A DNA stretch of 60,242 bases from a virus, in IMG/VR virus record IMGVR_UViG_3300036861_000387, positions 1 through 60,242 of that record. One strand, 5' to 3'. The notes beneath the pieces are model-generated. The model did no database searches. It saw nothing but the letters and a program-made list of their open reading frames with translations, and was not told the DNA's origin. Below, piece after piece: positions 8,162 to 15,996 of this stretch (its first letter is position 1; each line of letters opens with the position of its first letter). Made by a program: the position numbers and the translations under genes.

Positions 8162-8397
8162 AGCTGCTGCTCCCAGGCGACCTCGACCCGCTTGCCGCCA
8201 TGCTCCCCGGTCCACAGGTGCTGGACGTGGCCGGGGTAGCGGTCACCCGCCCACTTCTGCTCCCGCTTGCACACCGGACGGGAGAAGTGGCCCCGGTCGT
8301 CCAGGAGCCGCAGGGGGAACTCGGCGGGGCAGGGTTCGCGGTGCCAGCGGACGCTCGAGCCACCCTTGGCGCCGGCCTCAGCGCGGGCCAGGCTCAC
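8158..8397 (-). CDS. hypothetical protein (79 aa)
   Basis: GTG start overlapping the upstream stop, preceded by the G-rich junction cassette. Contains one Cys near residue 23 and one near residue 44, charged throughout, with a beta-like C-terminus (KRVEVAWEQQL). No family recognised. Confidence 0.45.
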   Translation of the reverse strand: MSLARAEAGAKGGSSVRWHREPCPAEFPLRLLDDRGHFSRPVCKREQKWAGDRYPGHVQHLWTGEHGGKRVEVAWEQQL

Positions 8398-8573
8398 GAC
8401 CCACCACCGCCCGCGGGTCGGGTCGCGTCCGGCTCCCATAGCCGCTGTTCCGCTGGATCGTGCGGGCACGGCCCCGACAACTGGTAGAACGCGCAGATCC
8501 AGCGACCGGGCAGCGCGACCGGGTCGTGTCCGAACAGCCGCTCGGCGAGATCGCGGGGGTCGCGGTCAGCCAT
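8394..8573 (-). CDS. hypothetical protein (59 aa)
   Basis: Overlaps the upstream gene by 8 bases. Short, with two cysteines (WICAFY, GPCPHD) and a GGGGS tail created by the junction cassette. No recognised function. Confidence 0.45.
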   Translation of the reverse strand: MADRDPRDLAERLFGHDPVALPGRWICAFYQLSGPCPHDPAEQRLWEPDATRPAGGGGS

Positions 8574-8811
8574 GCCCGCCGCCCGCGGGTCGGGTCGCGG
8601 CGACCCAGTACAGCAGGTCCTGCTCAGCAACCTCCACCCGGCTGGCCTGGCCGAACTCTTCGAGGTCGTGCAGGCGCATCCAGACGACGCCGAGGTGCGC
8701 ATGGAGGCGGTCGGCGACCTGGGTTGCGGTGACGGGGATGCCGTGCTGGTCGCGGAGCAGCGCGTGGATCTGGTCGGCCAGTGCCGTGTTGTAGGCGTTC
8801 AGGCGCCTCAT
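8566..8811 (-). CDS. small helical protein with HTH-like pattern (81 aa)
   Basis: ATGA-coupled. The sequence PVTATQVADRLHAHLGVVWMRLHDLEE reads like a winged-helix/HTH recognition unit, followed by a beta wing (ASRVEVAEQDLLYWVA). Possibly a DNA-binding regulator; unproven. Confidence 0.5.
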   Translation of the reverse strand: MRRLNAYNTALADQIHALLRDQHGIPVTATQVADRLHAHLGVVWMRLHDLEEFGQASRVEVAEQDLLYWVAATRPAGGGHG

Positions 8812-9200
8812 GGCGACCCACCACCTGGGGTCGCGTGGCCGGTCGGGGTGGAGACAATGGCGTTGGCGAGACGACAGCCAGGCTTGTGGCCCTGCTCCCG
8901 CCAACCCCCACACGCGGCGCAGAAGAACCGGACCTCATCGGTGGGCATTCCGTCGGTGCCGATGCGCTCGTGCGGTCGCCACTCCACGTCCTGGAGTAGC
9001 TCACGAAGTTCCGCGACTACGGCTTCGAGCCGGTCGCGTTCCTGGACGAGCTGATAGACGTTCTCCAGGCGCTGGATGCTCCGTTGCTGCCTCTTCTCCA
9101 GGGATTGCGCGCCTGCCAGCAGTGCCGCGCGTTCGTCTTCGCTGATCACGTGGGGCGGCCACTCGGCCATGAACCGCAGCGTGACGTTCGGGCCTTTCAT
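8808..9200 (-). CDS. coiled-coil protein with C-terminal zinc motif (130 aa)
   Basis: ATG overlaps the upstream stop. Residues 25-80 form a charged coiled coil (LEKRQQRSIQRLENVYQLVQ). The C-terminal part carries CAACG...GHKPGC, a Cys-Cys-His-Cys motif that recurs in two other small proteins of this genome (at 30456 and 45283). Function unknown. Confidence 0.55.
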   Translation of the reverse strand: MKGPNVTLRFMAEWPPHVISEDERAALLAGAQSLEKRQQRSIQRLENVYQLVQERDRLEAVVAELRELLQDVEWRPHERIGTDGMPTDEVRFFCAACGGWREQGHKPGCRLANAIVSTPTGHATPGGGSP

Positions 9201-9556
9201 GCCATCGCCTTCCACGTGTTCGCGTCTTGCTCGGTGCGCGCCTTGCGGAACTCGCCGACGATGGTGGCGACGGCGCGGACCTCTGCGTCGGTCAGGTCGC
9301 CGACGAGATGCAGCAGCCGGGCTTGGTTCGGCGTGAGCGGCATCGGCACGGCGTCAAGGTAGCCAGCCCAGCGCAGGAGAACCTCGGGTGGCTCGTCGTA
9401 GGCGACTGCCAGCTTGCGGAGCATACGGGGCGACGGTGCGGCGATCCGGCCGCGTTCGAGCTGGCTGAGGTAGCCGTGGTTGACGCCGGCGCGGGTGGCG
9501 GCCTCGCGCAGACCGAGTCCGCGGGCGCGGCGCAGCTTGCGTAGTTCCAGGGTCAC
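9197..9556 (-). CDS. XRE-family helix-turn-helix protein (119 aa)
   Basis: Residues 1-60 are a canonical Cro/CI-type HTH: LRKLRRARGLGLREAATRAG, then VNHGYLSQLERGR and a fourth helix. The C-terminal half is a helical oligomerisation-like region (LTDAEVRAVATIVGEFRKAR). GTG start overlaps the stop of a 17-codon frame (9553-9606), which is in turn ATGA-coupled to the gene upstream, so the micro-frame may serve only for coupling. Likely an early-arm transcription regulator. Confidence 0.8.
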   Translation of the reverse strand: MTLELRKLRRARGLGLREAATRAGVNHGYLSQLERGRIAAPSPRMLRKLAVAYDEPPEVLLRWAGYLDAVPMPLTPNQARLLHLVGDLTDAEVRAVATIVGEFRKARTEQDANTWKAMA

Positions 9557-9602
9557 GTCGACCTGCCGGTCGGGGCGGCTGGCCGGGCGGGTCGAGAATG
9601 GG

Positions 9603-9800
9603 TCATGGGCGCCTCCAGACCAGCGAGACACAGAGCCGGGGTGGCAGGAGCAGCGCCGCACCGATCTGGATGTCTCGGCCTTGCCGGTCATGGCGGAAGC
9701 GCAGGCTGCGGTTGGCCACAACCCTTAGCTTCTGGCACTCGGCGGTGCGATAGATGAGAACGCCGCGTCTCGCCACCATGATCTGCAGGAGTTCGGTCAT
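9603..9800 (-). CDS. hypothetical basic protein (65 aa)
   Basis: ATGA-coupled. Mostly beta pattern with many Arg and hydrophobic residues (RRGVLIYRTAECQKLRVVA). No family recognised. Confidence 0.45.
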   Translation of the reverse strand: MTELLQIMVARRGVLIYRTAECQKLRVVANRSLRFRHDRQGRDIQIGAALLLPPRLCVSLVWRRP

Positions 9801-10012
9801 GGCCCCAGTCCCCACGCGGCGAGCCCTTCCACGCGGGCCTCATGCAGGTGCGGGAAGCAGGGTCGCGCCTTGGTGTGCCCTTCCTCAGCGTCCACACACA
9901 GTTCGACCGCCCGGCGTTCCAGCCAGGCCTCGAACGCCGGGTTGGGGCGCACGACCGTCGGGTACGGCGGCTTGCCAGCCCGGGACGGTCGCGGGGTCGC
10001 AGGTCGGCTCAC
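9797..10012 (-). CDS. hypothetical protein (71 aa)
   Basis: GTG start after a GGCGGGTGGGTC cassette. Pro/Arg-rich N-terminus, then a helix (AFEAWLERRAVELCVDAEEG) and a histidine-containing C-terminus. No family recognised. Confidence 0.45.
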   Translation of the reverse strand: MSRPATPRPSRAGKPPYPTVVRPNPAFEAWLERRAVELCVDAEEGHTKARPCFPHLHEARVEGLAAWGLGP

Positions 10013-10209
10013 GACCCACCCGCCGCTCGCAGCGCCCGCCGCGCGTCCCGCTGGGCATGCCTGCCGCACTGGCCGGGCCCGGCGGGGTCGCAGCGGCCCT
10101 TGGCGCAGGTGTCGGCCGCCAGGAACGCAAGCGCGCGGTGCAACTGGTCGAGGTCGCCGTCCAGGCGCTGGCCGAGGTAGCGGGGCACCAGGCGGGTCGG
10201 GGGGGTCAT
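10009..10209 (-). CDS. hypothetical protein (66 aa)
   Basis: ATGA-coupled. Helical (DLDQLHRALAFLAADTCAKG) with a C-x5-C-x7-C-x3-H arrangement near the C-terminus that could bind a metal. No family recognised. Confidence 0.45.
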   Translation of the reverse strand: MTPPTRLVPRYLGQRLDGDLDQLHRALAFLAADTCAKGRCDPAGPGQCGRHAQRDARRALRAAGGS

Positions 10210-10448
10210 GGTCGCAACTCCCAGCGGCGACGAAGCAGGCCGAGGTGCTGGTGGCTGATGATGCGGGCGTGGTGGAGGCGCACCAGCGGATCGTGGCCGG
10301 CGTAGCGGGCCAGCAGCCGCGACGGCAGGGCGGTCTCGACTAAGGCCCGGATGTGGCAGCCCTGCTCGTAGGTCGCGTTGATAAGGCGGGCGATGCCCCT
10401 GCGGTGCGCCCATGAGCGTAGCCGGCCGTAGCGGGGCGGGGGGGTCAC
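10206..10448 (-). CDS. hypothetical basic protein (80 aa)
   Basis: GTG start overlapping the upstream stop. Rich in Arg and His (RSWAHRRGIARLINATYEQG, LHHARIISHQHLGLLRRR). No known domain; nucleic-acid binding is possible from charge. Confidence 0.45.
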   Translation of the reverse strand: MTPPPRYGRLRSWAHRRGIARLINATYEQGCHIRALVETALPSRLLARYAGHDPLVRLHHARIISHQHLGLLRRRWELRP

Positions 10449-10873
10449 GGCCCGGCCGCCTTGTCGCGCTCGGCGATGGCCTCCAGCTCGGCCAGTTGCT
10501 CCTCCCGCGATCTGCCCGCTGGCGGCTCGCTGGCATCCGGTGGCAGGCGGCGCAGCAGGTTGCGCATGGCCAGCCGGAACGACGCCGGTGGCGGTCCACC
10601 ACCGGAGTTCGGGTCGCGGGCCTCGATGGCGGGACGGTCGGACGGCTCGGCGGCCTGGTCGCGGGCGTTCAGCACCATGGCATCCAGCAGCTCGGCCAGG
10701 GTCGGGCGGAACCGCTGCTCGCGGCGGCAGCGGCGAACCGCCCGCCACACACGCTCGGCCGGGTACTCGGCCAGTTCGGTGAACCACTCGGCGGCCGTAG
10801 GGGGCTCAACCTGCTGGCCCGGGAAGCTCGCGTTGAGCTTGTCCACGATCCCGGTCCACTCCGTGCGGGTCAT
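10445..10873 (-). CDS. helicase-loader-like protein (142 aa)
   Basis: GGAGG lies 8 bases before the ATG, and the gene begins inside the end of the initiator gene (68-base overlap). Residues 1-70 show the pattern of G39P-type loaders: a helix, EWFTELAEYPAERVWRAVRR, then RFRPTLAELLDAM. Those proteins deliver the replicative helicase to an initiator. Its place directly after a DnaD-like gene fits that role. Family assignment is by pattern only. Confidence 0.6.
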   Translation of the reverse strand: MTRTEWTGIVDKLNASFPGQQVEPPTAAEWFTELAEYPAERVWRAVRRCRREQRFRPTLAELLDAMVLNARDQAAEPSDRPAIEARDPNSGGGPPPASFRLAMRNLLRRLPPDASEPPAGRSREEQLAELEAIAERDKAAGP

Positions 10874-11786
10874 CGCTGTCGCCTCCTTCCTGCTGCTCAG
10901 CCCAGTTGCGTAGCGCCTGGTGGGTGCTGAGCATCTGGGTGGTGTGCTTGCCGAGCACCACCGGTCGGCCGTTGCGGGCGTAGTCGCGCATCCGCTCCAG
11001 GATGTTGACGGGCTTGCGCTTTGAGCCCATGTGCAGCAGCTGCGCGAGGTCGTTCTGCTGGGCGCGTTCCGGCCAGGGGTCGTTGACCCAGCCTCGAGCG
11101 GCGTCCTCCACGTCCTCGCGGTCGTAGCGCGTAAGGGCGGCCTTGACCGCGTCGCGTCTTGCCTCGGTGAGCCTTGGTCGGCTCCCGGATGGCAGCGTTG
11201 CTTTCCAGGCGTCGAAGACGGCGCGGATGTCTTCGCTGTCTGGTCGGGCTGGCGCTGCCAGCGCGACGACGGTGTTGACCTTCCCTCTGCTATCGCTCTG
11301 TTCTGTTACTTCTACTTCTATGGGGCCGGACGGGACATTGGGTCCCTCCGGACGCCCGCTAGTGTCCGGTCGGACGTTGCCGGACGGGGGGTTGGACGGC
11401 GGTTCGGGTCCATCTGGACGCTCCTTCGCCTTGTCTCGTTCCCTCCGTTTCCGCGCGGCCTCATCCGCACGCCGGCTATCGCGTTCCTGGCTGGACTCGT
11501 TGTGCTCGAGGAAGTCGTGGATCTCCCAGCCACCCTCGACCGGCTCCCATAGGCCAGCCTTGACCAGCTCCTCCGCGAGCATGTGGTGGCTCGGCCCGTC
11601 GCCGTAGTCGTCGAGCTCGACCAGGCGCCGCAGCATGGGCTGTGCGACGTACCCGTCCGTCTCGCGCCGGTTGGCGTAGGCGATCGAGGCGATGTAGAGC
11701 ACGGTCGCAGCGTGGGAGAGGTCGACCACCTTCGGATTCTCGAAGAAGTACAGGTCGAGCCGGAAGTACGCCTTGATACGCGCCAT
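10806..11786 (-). CDS. DnaD-like replication initiator (326 aa)
   Basis: Residues 1-95 form a winged-helix domain of the phage replisome-organiser type (ENPKVVDLSHAATVLYIASI, MLAEELVKAGLWEPVEGGW). A basic/Pro-rich linker (95-180) follows, and the C-terminal half includes AVFDAWKATLPSGSRPRLTEA, typical of replication proteins. The ATG at 11786 is preferred over 11867 because AGGTGG sits just ahead. Probably binds the phage origin; the origin itself was not found. Confidence 0.7.
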   Translation of the reverse strand: MARIKAYFRLDLYFFENPKVVDLSHAATVLYIASIAYANRRETDGYVAQPMLRRLVELDDYGDGPSHHMLAEELVKAGLWEPVEGGWEIHDFLEHNESSQERDSRRADEAARKRRERDKAKERPDGPEPPSNPPSGNVRPDTSGRPEGPNVPSGPIEVEVTEQSDSRGKVNTVVALAAPARPDSEDIRAVFDAWKATLPSGSRPRLTEARRDAVKAALTRYDREDVEDAARGWVNDPWPERAQQNDLAQLLHMGSKRKPVNILERMRDYARNGRPVVLGKHTTQMLSTHQALRNWAEQQEGGDSDDPHGVDRDRGQAQRELPGPAG

Positions 11787-11838
11787 CAACCACCTGCCTT
11801 GGACCGGCCGGCGGGCGCAATCCGAGTCGGGAATTGGG

Positions 11839-12033
11839 TCATGGGGCGACCGCTTCCGACTCATCAATTGGCTGGCTGACTGGGATCAGCGCCACCTCGC
11901 CGCCGCAGTCGGGGCAGGGATCGTAGAGATAGCCGCGGCGTTCGCCTTCCCACTCGCACGCCTCGCGGATGATCTGAACGCCTGGCACCCAGACGTAGTC
12001 GACCGGTTCGATGCAACGCACGTTGGCGCTCAC
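11839..12033 (-). CDS. small zinc-ribbon protein (64 aa)
   Basis: GTG start directly after the junction cassette. A CPDCGG pair near residue 40 and an earlier lone Cys suggest half of a zinc site. The rest is acidic. Function unknown. Confidence 0.5.
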   Translation of the reverse strand: MSANVRCIEPVDYVWVPGVQIIREACEWEGERRGYLYDPCPDCGGEVALIPVSQPIDESEAVAP

Positions 12034-12266
12034 GGCGACCCGCCTCCGTCCCCCCGCGGCGACCCGCCGCCCGCGTTCCCACCCGTCTCGGGTGCCAGCC
12101 GGATGATGTCTGGGCGGCAGGATTCGCAGCGGCAGTCCGGCGCATGCGGCGTGTCATCGGTCAGGTCCAGCAGGGTTGGGTCGGCTGGCCAGCAGTGTTC
12201 GCAGATCGTGTGGGTGCCGATGCCGATGTGGCAGCAGCAGGTGCACGGGCCGAGAGTGGCCGTCAT
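12030..12266 (-). CDS. cysteine-rich small protein (78 aa)
   Basis: ATGA-coupled. Cys pattern CTCCCH, CEHC, then CRCESC gives two probable zinc sites. The tail reads GGGSPRGDGGGSP because two copies of the junction cassette are translated. Function unknown. Confidence 0.5.
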   Translation of the reverse strand: MTATLGPCTCCCHIGIGTHTICEHCWPADPTLLDLTDDTPHAPDCRCESCRPDIIRLAPETGGNAGGGSPRGDGGGSP

Positions 12267-12484
12267 GGCGACCCGCCGCCCGCGTTCCCGACCCGGGCGC
12301 GCGTCCCGGTATGGAATGGCGGGCGAATCACCTCGCGTGCGTGCAGCGCGAACTGCCTGCCGTCCGTGGTGTCGATGTAGAGGTCATCTGGGCCCACGAA
12401 TGCCTGCTCGAACTCGGGTGGCAGGCCTTCCTCTTCGCCGAGAAGGGCCGAGAGCACGATCCGCAACACATCCTTTGGATTCAC
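12263..12484 (-). CDS. hypothetical protein (73 aa)
   Basis: GTG start (GTGAAT) in a stop overlap. Helix (KDVLRIVLSALLGEEEG), acidic middle, beta segment (DDLYIDTTDGRQFALHA) and a GGGSP tail from the cassette. No family recognised. Confidence 0.45.
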   Translation of the reverse strand: MNPKDVLRIVLSALLGEEEGLPPEFEQAFVGPDDLYIDTTDGRQFALHAREVIRPPFHTGTRARVGNAGGGSP

Positions 12485-12651
12485 GACCTACCTCCGTCCC
12501 CGACCCACAGGTCGACCAGCAGCCCGGCCAGCAGCCCCAGGTCGGCGAGGGCCGCAGACACCAGCGGGTCGCCCCAGGTGTGGGGGAACAGTCGCCAGCA
12601 CAGCAGCGGCGCGCCCATGCCGACGGCGACGGTGGCCAGGCCGGCGATCAC
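12481..12651 (-). CDS. small membrane protein (56 aa)
   Basis: GTG start overlapping the upstream stop. Two hydrophobic segments (VIAGLATVAVGMGAPLLCW and SAALADLGLLAGLLVDLWV) joined by a Pro-His-Thr-Trp turn: a two-pass hairpin. Holin-like in shape, but it lies in the early arm far from the endolysin. Confidence 0.5.
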   Translation of the reverse strand: MIAGLATVAVGMGAPLLCWRLFPHTWGDPLVSAALADLGLLAGLLVDLWVGDGGRS

Positions 12652-12926
12652 AGGGCCGCCTTCCCGGGCTGGTCGAACTGGTTGGTGGCGACCAGCCGGA
12701 TCTCGAACAGCATGGCGACGGCCTGTGCCCGGGTGGGGCCGATTGGCGAGGCTTCGAGCAGCCGCCCGATGGCGGCCAGCTTCTCCCGTTCCGCCCGCAG
12801 CTCGGCGACCACAGCCAGCGCCTTTACCGCGATCTCGCCGATGACCGACCCGTCGAGCGACAGGTTCTGCCACTGCTCGAAGTACGCCTGCATAGCGTCC
12901 AGGTCGACCCGCTCGGCGCCCATCAC
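12648..12926 (-). CDS. helical protein, paralogue of the gene upstream (92 aa)
   Basis: Begins GTG ATG with the same MGAER-(V/I)-DLDA N-terminus as the gene at 12923-13210, and shares a VAELR helix in the middle. The two look like a diverged tandem duplication. Charged coiled-coil composition; function unknown. Confidence 0.5.
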   Translation of the reverse strand: MMGAERVDLDAMQAYFEQWQNLSLDGSVIGEIAVKALAVVAELRAEREKLAAIGRLLEASPIGPTRAQAVAMLFEIRLVATNQFDQPGKAAL

Positions 12927-13210
12927 GCCACCCCCTCGGCCTGCTGGTCGTAGGTGAGGGCGGCGTCTACCTCAGCCAGCGTTTCCGCCATGTCTCGGAC
13001 TGGTACGCCGCGCACTGCGGCAACGAAGTTGTCCCGGGTGCGCTCCAGCGCCAGCCGTAACGCCTCTCGCTGCTTGCGGGCCTCGCGCAGCTCGGCGACC
13101 AGGGCCGGCACATCGGCTGCTGACTCCTCAATGGCAACCCACGGATCGACCTTGGCCGCGTCCACCCGGGCCTGTACAGCGTCTAGGTCGATACGTTCGG
13201 CGCCCATCAC
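12923..13210 (-). CDS. helical protein, paralogue of the gene downstream (95 aa)
   Basis: Starts GTG ATG with MGAERIDLDAVQ, matching the next gene's start. The middle (VPALVAELREARKQREALRL) is a long charged helix, and the C-terminus has another (VRDMAETLAEVDAALTYDQQ). Function unknown. Confidence 0.5.
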   Translation of the reverse strand: MMGAERIDLDAVQARVDAAKVDPWVAIEESAADVPALVAELREARKQREALRLALERTRDNFVAAVRGVPVRDMAETLAEVDAALTYDQQAEGVA

Positions 13211-13560
13211 GCCACCTTCCTGACCCGCTCGGCGACCGCGGCGGCCTTGCGGTACTGGTAGGTGCGCCATGACGCCCGCCGGCAGGTCCAGCAGCGCCGC
13301 CGGCCGCTGCCGTTCTCCAGGTAGACATTGGCGCCGCTGAGCTTGTGGCCGCGCTGACAGTGGCTGCGCTGCTTGCGCTGCGGCGGGACCGGGACGTACC
13401 GCATGTAGACGAGGGTGGGCTTGTTGGTGAACGGCGCCCGGATGGTCGGGTCGCGGAAGCAGCCGCAGTCGCAGGGGCCGCCCCAGACGAGCAGGTCGCA
13501 GCATTCGCAGTCGGCTTCCCGGCAGGCACCGCACATGAGAAACGGCGGGGCGGCGGTCAT
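13207..13560 (-). CDS. cysteine-rich zinc protein with HNH-type C-terminal ribbon (117 aa)
   Basis: The N-terminus is packed with Cys (CGAC, CECC, CDCGC). The C-terminal part, HCQRGHKL...N...GRRRCWTCRR, has the spacing of the zinc ribbon that ends the HNH nucleases at 23593 and 30886, but the His-Asn-His core is absent. It may be a domesticated DNA-binding remnant. Confidence 0.55.
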   Translation of the reverse strand: MTAAPPFLMCGACREADCECCDLLVWGGPCDCGCFRDPTIRAPFTNKPTLVYMRYVPVPPQRKQRSHCQRGHKLSGANVYLENGSGRRRCWTCRRASWRTYQYRKAAAVAERVRKVA

Positions 13561-13742
13561 GGTTCCCGCCCCTGGCCGTGCAGCATGACCAGCGTGGCTG
13601 CCTCGTCGGCCTGCTCGTCACGGAGCTCGGCCGCCCACTGCGCCCAGGTGGGCATGCCCTTGGTGGCGAACTTCGCTCGCCAACGCTCGTATCGCTGAGC
13701 CCAACGGTTGGCGTCGACGATGCGGGTCTCCTCGGGGGTCAT
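13557..13742 (-). CDS. hypothetical helical protein (61 aa)
   Basis: ATGA-coupled between RecT and the Cys-rich gene. Almost all helix with many Trp/Arg/Glu (ANRWAQRYERWRAKFA, WAQWAAELRDEQADEAA). No family recognised. Confidence 0.45.
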   Translation of the reverse strand: MTPEETRIVDANRWAQRYERWRAKFATKGMPTWAQWAAELRDEQADEAATLVMLHGQGREP

Positions 13743-14800
13743 GGCTGCCCACCGCCCAGCGATCCCTGCTCGGGCTCGGCAGAAGCGGCGGGGGGTCCGC
13801 CTCTGCCGGCCCGGCGCCCCCGGTTCACCAGGGAAGCGGGCTCCGGGGACGTTGGCGCCTCAGCGGTGGGCGGTTCGCGACCGGCCTGGGTGGCGTCGTT
13901 GCCCCTTGGACCCGCCTCTGAGGCGTTGGTGCCCGGGGAGGGGTCGTCGCGGCGCTCACCAGCGGTGGCGCGCTCGCCCTCCCCGGGCTCCGACCCGGGT
14001 GCCGCCGGGGGGGCCAGGCGGGCCGGGTCGGACGTCTGATGACGAGATGATTGGTTCATCTGTTCACGGGCGGCCAGCAGGACCTCGCGCCAGCTCTTGA
14101 GGTCGGCAAGGCGCCAGAAGTCCTCCCACGGCTCGCCGAAGGTGGCGAGCTGGGCGGCCTTCACGGCCTCGCGGTAGCGGTCGCTGACGATGGGCCGGCT
14201 CACCAGCTCCTTGGCGGCCTCGCTGGAGGCAAGCCGACTGATCGCCTCGGAGGTCGGGACGCCACCGTCGACCTCGGTCATGCGGGCGACCTCGACCACC
14301 GGCGGCGGTGCCGGGGTCGGGTCGGCTTCCTCCTCGCCGGGGTCGGGATGGGCGACGTTGAAGGCCATGCGGAGCGCGCGGCGGCACGCCTGGGCGAACG
14401 CCTTAGCGTCGGCGTCCTCGTCGGTGTAGGTCGTGCCGTCCTTCTTGCGCTTGACCTTGCGGCTCTTGCCGGTCCGCTCGGACGGGAAGTTGCGGTCGGA
14501 GCGGTGCACCCGCACGGTCGCGTGGTAGTAGACCTCGTCCTCCCACTCGCGGACCGTCTCAGGGCCGAGGTAGGCGGGGTGCTCGTTGGCGATATGCAGG
14601 TAGCCGGCGAAGTGGACGTAGGGCTTGCCGTCGTACAGCGAGACGTGCCCGAGCATCGGGTCCAGGTCATAGCGGTTGCAGACCATCACCAGCGCCTGGG
14701 CGCGGGGGTCCTTGGGGCTCAGGTTGAGGTAGCGCAGCGCCGCATCCCAGTCGACCTGGTGTGCGATGGTTTGCGGACGCCGGTGGGCAAGCTCGGTCAT
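13739..14800 (-). CDS. recT: RecT-like single-strand annealing protein (353 aa)
   Basis: Residues 1-190 follow the RecT fold: an N-terminal helix, LVMVCNRYDLDPMLGHVSLY, PYVHFAGYLHIAN, a strand with YHATVRVHR, then the basic KSRKVKRKK and AFAQACRRALRMAFN. RecT-type proteins anneal single strands during phage recombination. The C-terminal 90 residues are Pro/Ala/Glu-rich and probably disordered. No matching exonuclease was recognised nearby, so the partner may be host-encoded or one of the unknown genes. Confidence 0.8.
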   Translation of the reverse strand: MTELAHRRPQTIAHQVDWDAALRYLNLSPKDPRAQALVMVCNRYDLDPMLGHVSLYDGKPYVHFAGYLHIANEHPAYLGPETVREWEDEVYYHATVRVHRSDRNFPSERTGKSRKVKRKKDGTTYTDEDADAKAFAQACRRALRMAFNVAHPDPGEEEADPTPAPPPVVEVARMTEVDGGVPTSEAISRLASSEAAKELVSRPIVSDRYREAVKAAQLATFGEPWEDFWRLADLKSWREVLLAAREQMNQSSRHQTSDPARLAPPAAPGSEPGEGERATAGERRDDPSPGTNASEAGPRGNDATQAGREPPTAEAPTSPEPASLVNRGRRAGRGGPPAASAEPEQGSLGGGQP

Positions 14801-15015
14801 GCGGATGCCTCCTCATGCATGCAGATCGGGCATGGTTCGTTGCCGCGCAGGCCGGAGAGGTAGGCGTGATGGCTGTCCATCCTGCTCCGCAGCTCACGTA
14901 GCTCTGTGGTGACTTCAAGGGTGAGTCGGGCAAGCTCGGAAGACTGGGAGCCGGACAGTGACCGGCTGCTGGTCTCGCGAGCCACGGCCTCGATGTACCC
15001 GAGCGAAGCGGTCAT
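14797..15015 (-). CDS. hypothetical protein with Cys pair (72 aa)
   Basis: ATGA-coupled to RecT. Long amphipathic helix (SELARLTLEVTTELRELRSR) followed by H, C-x2-C (NEPCPICMHEE), suggesting a small zinc-bound helix hairpin. Function unknown. Confidence 0.5.
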   Translation of the reverse strand: MTASLGYIEAVARETSSRSLSGSQSSELARLTLEVTTELRELRSRMDSHHAYLSGLRGNEPCPICMHEEASA

Positions 15016-15425
15016 GCCGATGCTCCTTCCATGGCCATGCGGCGAGCCTCTATCAGCGCTGCGGCGACCTCCTCGGGTGTCGCGGACAGCCGCCACCATT
15101 TCGTCGCCGCAGCCAGCCCGTGCGCGCATGCCTCCCCTTCCCGCTGGAGGTCGTGGACGCCGCCTCGCGAGCACGCGGCCATCCAGGGCATGCAGAACGG
15201 GCGGACGTGGCAGGTGTAGGGGTGGCGCGGGTCGGTGTCGCCGCGGACCGTGAAGACCTTGGTGGTGGCGGTTGTCAGCGGGTGCAGGTCGCGGAAGATG
15301 ACCCGCTCGATTCCATCCAGCTTTTGCCCGAGCAGGCGCGCGGACTTGGCCTTGATATAGCGGGTCCGGCAGGTCTCCGGGGTGACCTCGAACCAGTCGC
15401 CATAATGGGGTCGCCAGGAGCGCAT
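15012..15425 (-). CDS. SWIM-like zinc finger protein (137 aa)
   Basis: The segment MAACSRGGVHDLQREGEACA followed by HGLAAATKW resembles the SWIM finger (C-x-C ... C-x-H followed by an Ala-rich helix), though the first C-x-C is incomplete. An upstream beta domain (KVFTVRGDTDPRHPYTCHV) also fits. SWIM proteins bind DNA or protein partners. The position next to RecT suggests a recombination accessory role, which is inference. Confidence 0.5.
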   Translation of the reverse strand: MRSWRPHYGDWFEVTPETCRTRYIKAKSARLLGQKLDGIERVIFRDLHPLTTATTKVFTVRGDTDPRHPYTCHVRPFCMPWMAACSRGGVHDLQREGEACAHGLAAATKWWRLSATPEEVAAALIEARRMAMEGASA

Positions 15426-15772
15426 TAATTCGCCTCCCCGTTCTCTTGCGCCTCACGCAGCGTCCGCCACTTCTCAGGCGGCAGCAGCACCGAGGCCGGC
15501 AGCGGCCACTCGTACACAGCCCCGGTCTGCCGGGCGGCGGCCTGGCCGGCGTCGTAGGCCGCCTGGAGGCGATGGGGGAAGGTGGCGGCCTCGGCGGCGA
15601 GGTGGTCGAGGTCGCGTTCGACCCGGTGAAGGTCGGCCTCCAGCGCGGCGCAGTAGTCGCGGTGGGCGGCGAAGGAGCGGCGTGCCTGCCGGCGGCCGGC
15701 GGCGACCCCGACCAGCACGCCGAGCGCCACCAGAGCACCGACCACCAGGAACGCGGGCAGGGTCGGGATCAT
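15425..15772 (-). CDS. membrane-anchored coiled-coil protein (115 aa)
   Basis: Coupled by TAATG to the next gene. Residues 5-25 (LPAFLVVGALVALGVLVGVAA) are a membrane anchor. Residues 27-75 form a charged coiled coil (ALEADLHRVERDLDHLAAEA), with a short Pro-containing tail. Type of small envelope protein; function unknown. Confidence 0.55.
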   Translation of the reverse strand: MIPTLPAFLVVGALVALGVLVGVAAGRRQARRSFAAHRDYCAALEADLHRVERDLDHLAAEAATFPHRLQAAYDAGQAAARQTGAVYEWPLPASVLLPPEKWRTLREAQENGEAN

Positions 15773-15996
15773 GGCGCAGCCTCTTGGATCGGCTTATAGA
15801 TGGCGACCCGGAGGAAGCCGGCACCCTCGTTGAACACGGGAGAACCGTCATCCCGAATCCCGATCAGCGAGTGGTAGGCACCCTCTCGCCGGATGCCAGT
15901 GACGACCCATGGCTCCTTGTCGAAGGAGACGAGGCGGATGCGCTGGCCGACCTGCACTTGGTCGAGGAAGGCGGCCCGCTCCACGTACTCAGTCAC
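15769..15996 (-). CDS. small beta-rich protein (75 aa)
   Basis: GTG start after the cassette GGAGGTGGGTC. The pattern VQVGQRIRLVSFDKEPWVVTG followed by further strands suggests a small beta-barrel of SH3/PH-like size. No family recognised. Confidence 0.5.
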   Translation of the reverse strand: MTEYVERAAFLDQVQVGQRIRLVSFDKEPWVVTGIRREGAYHSLIGIRDDGSPVFNEGAGFLRVAIYKPIQEAAP

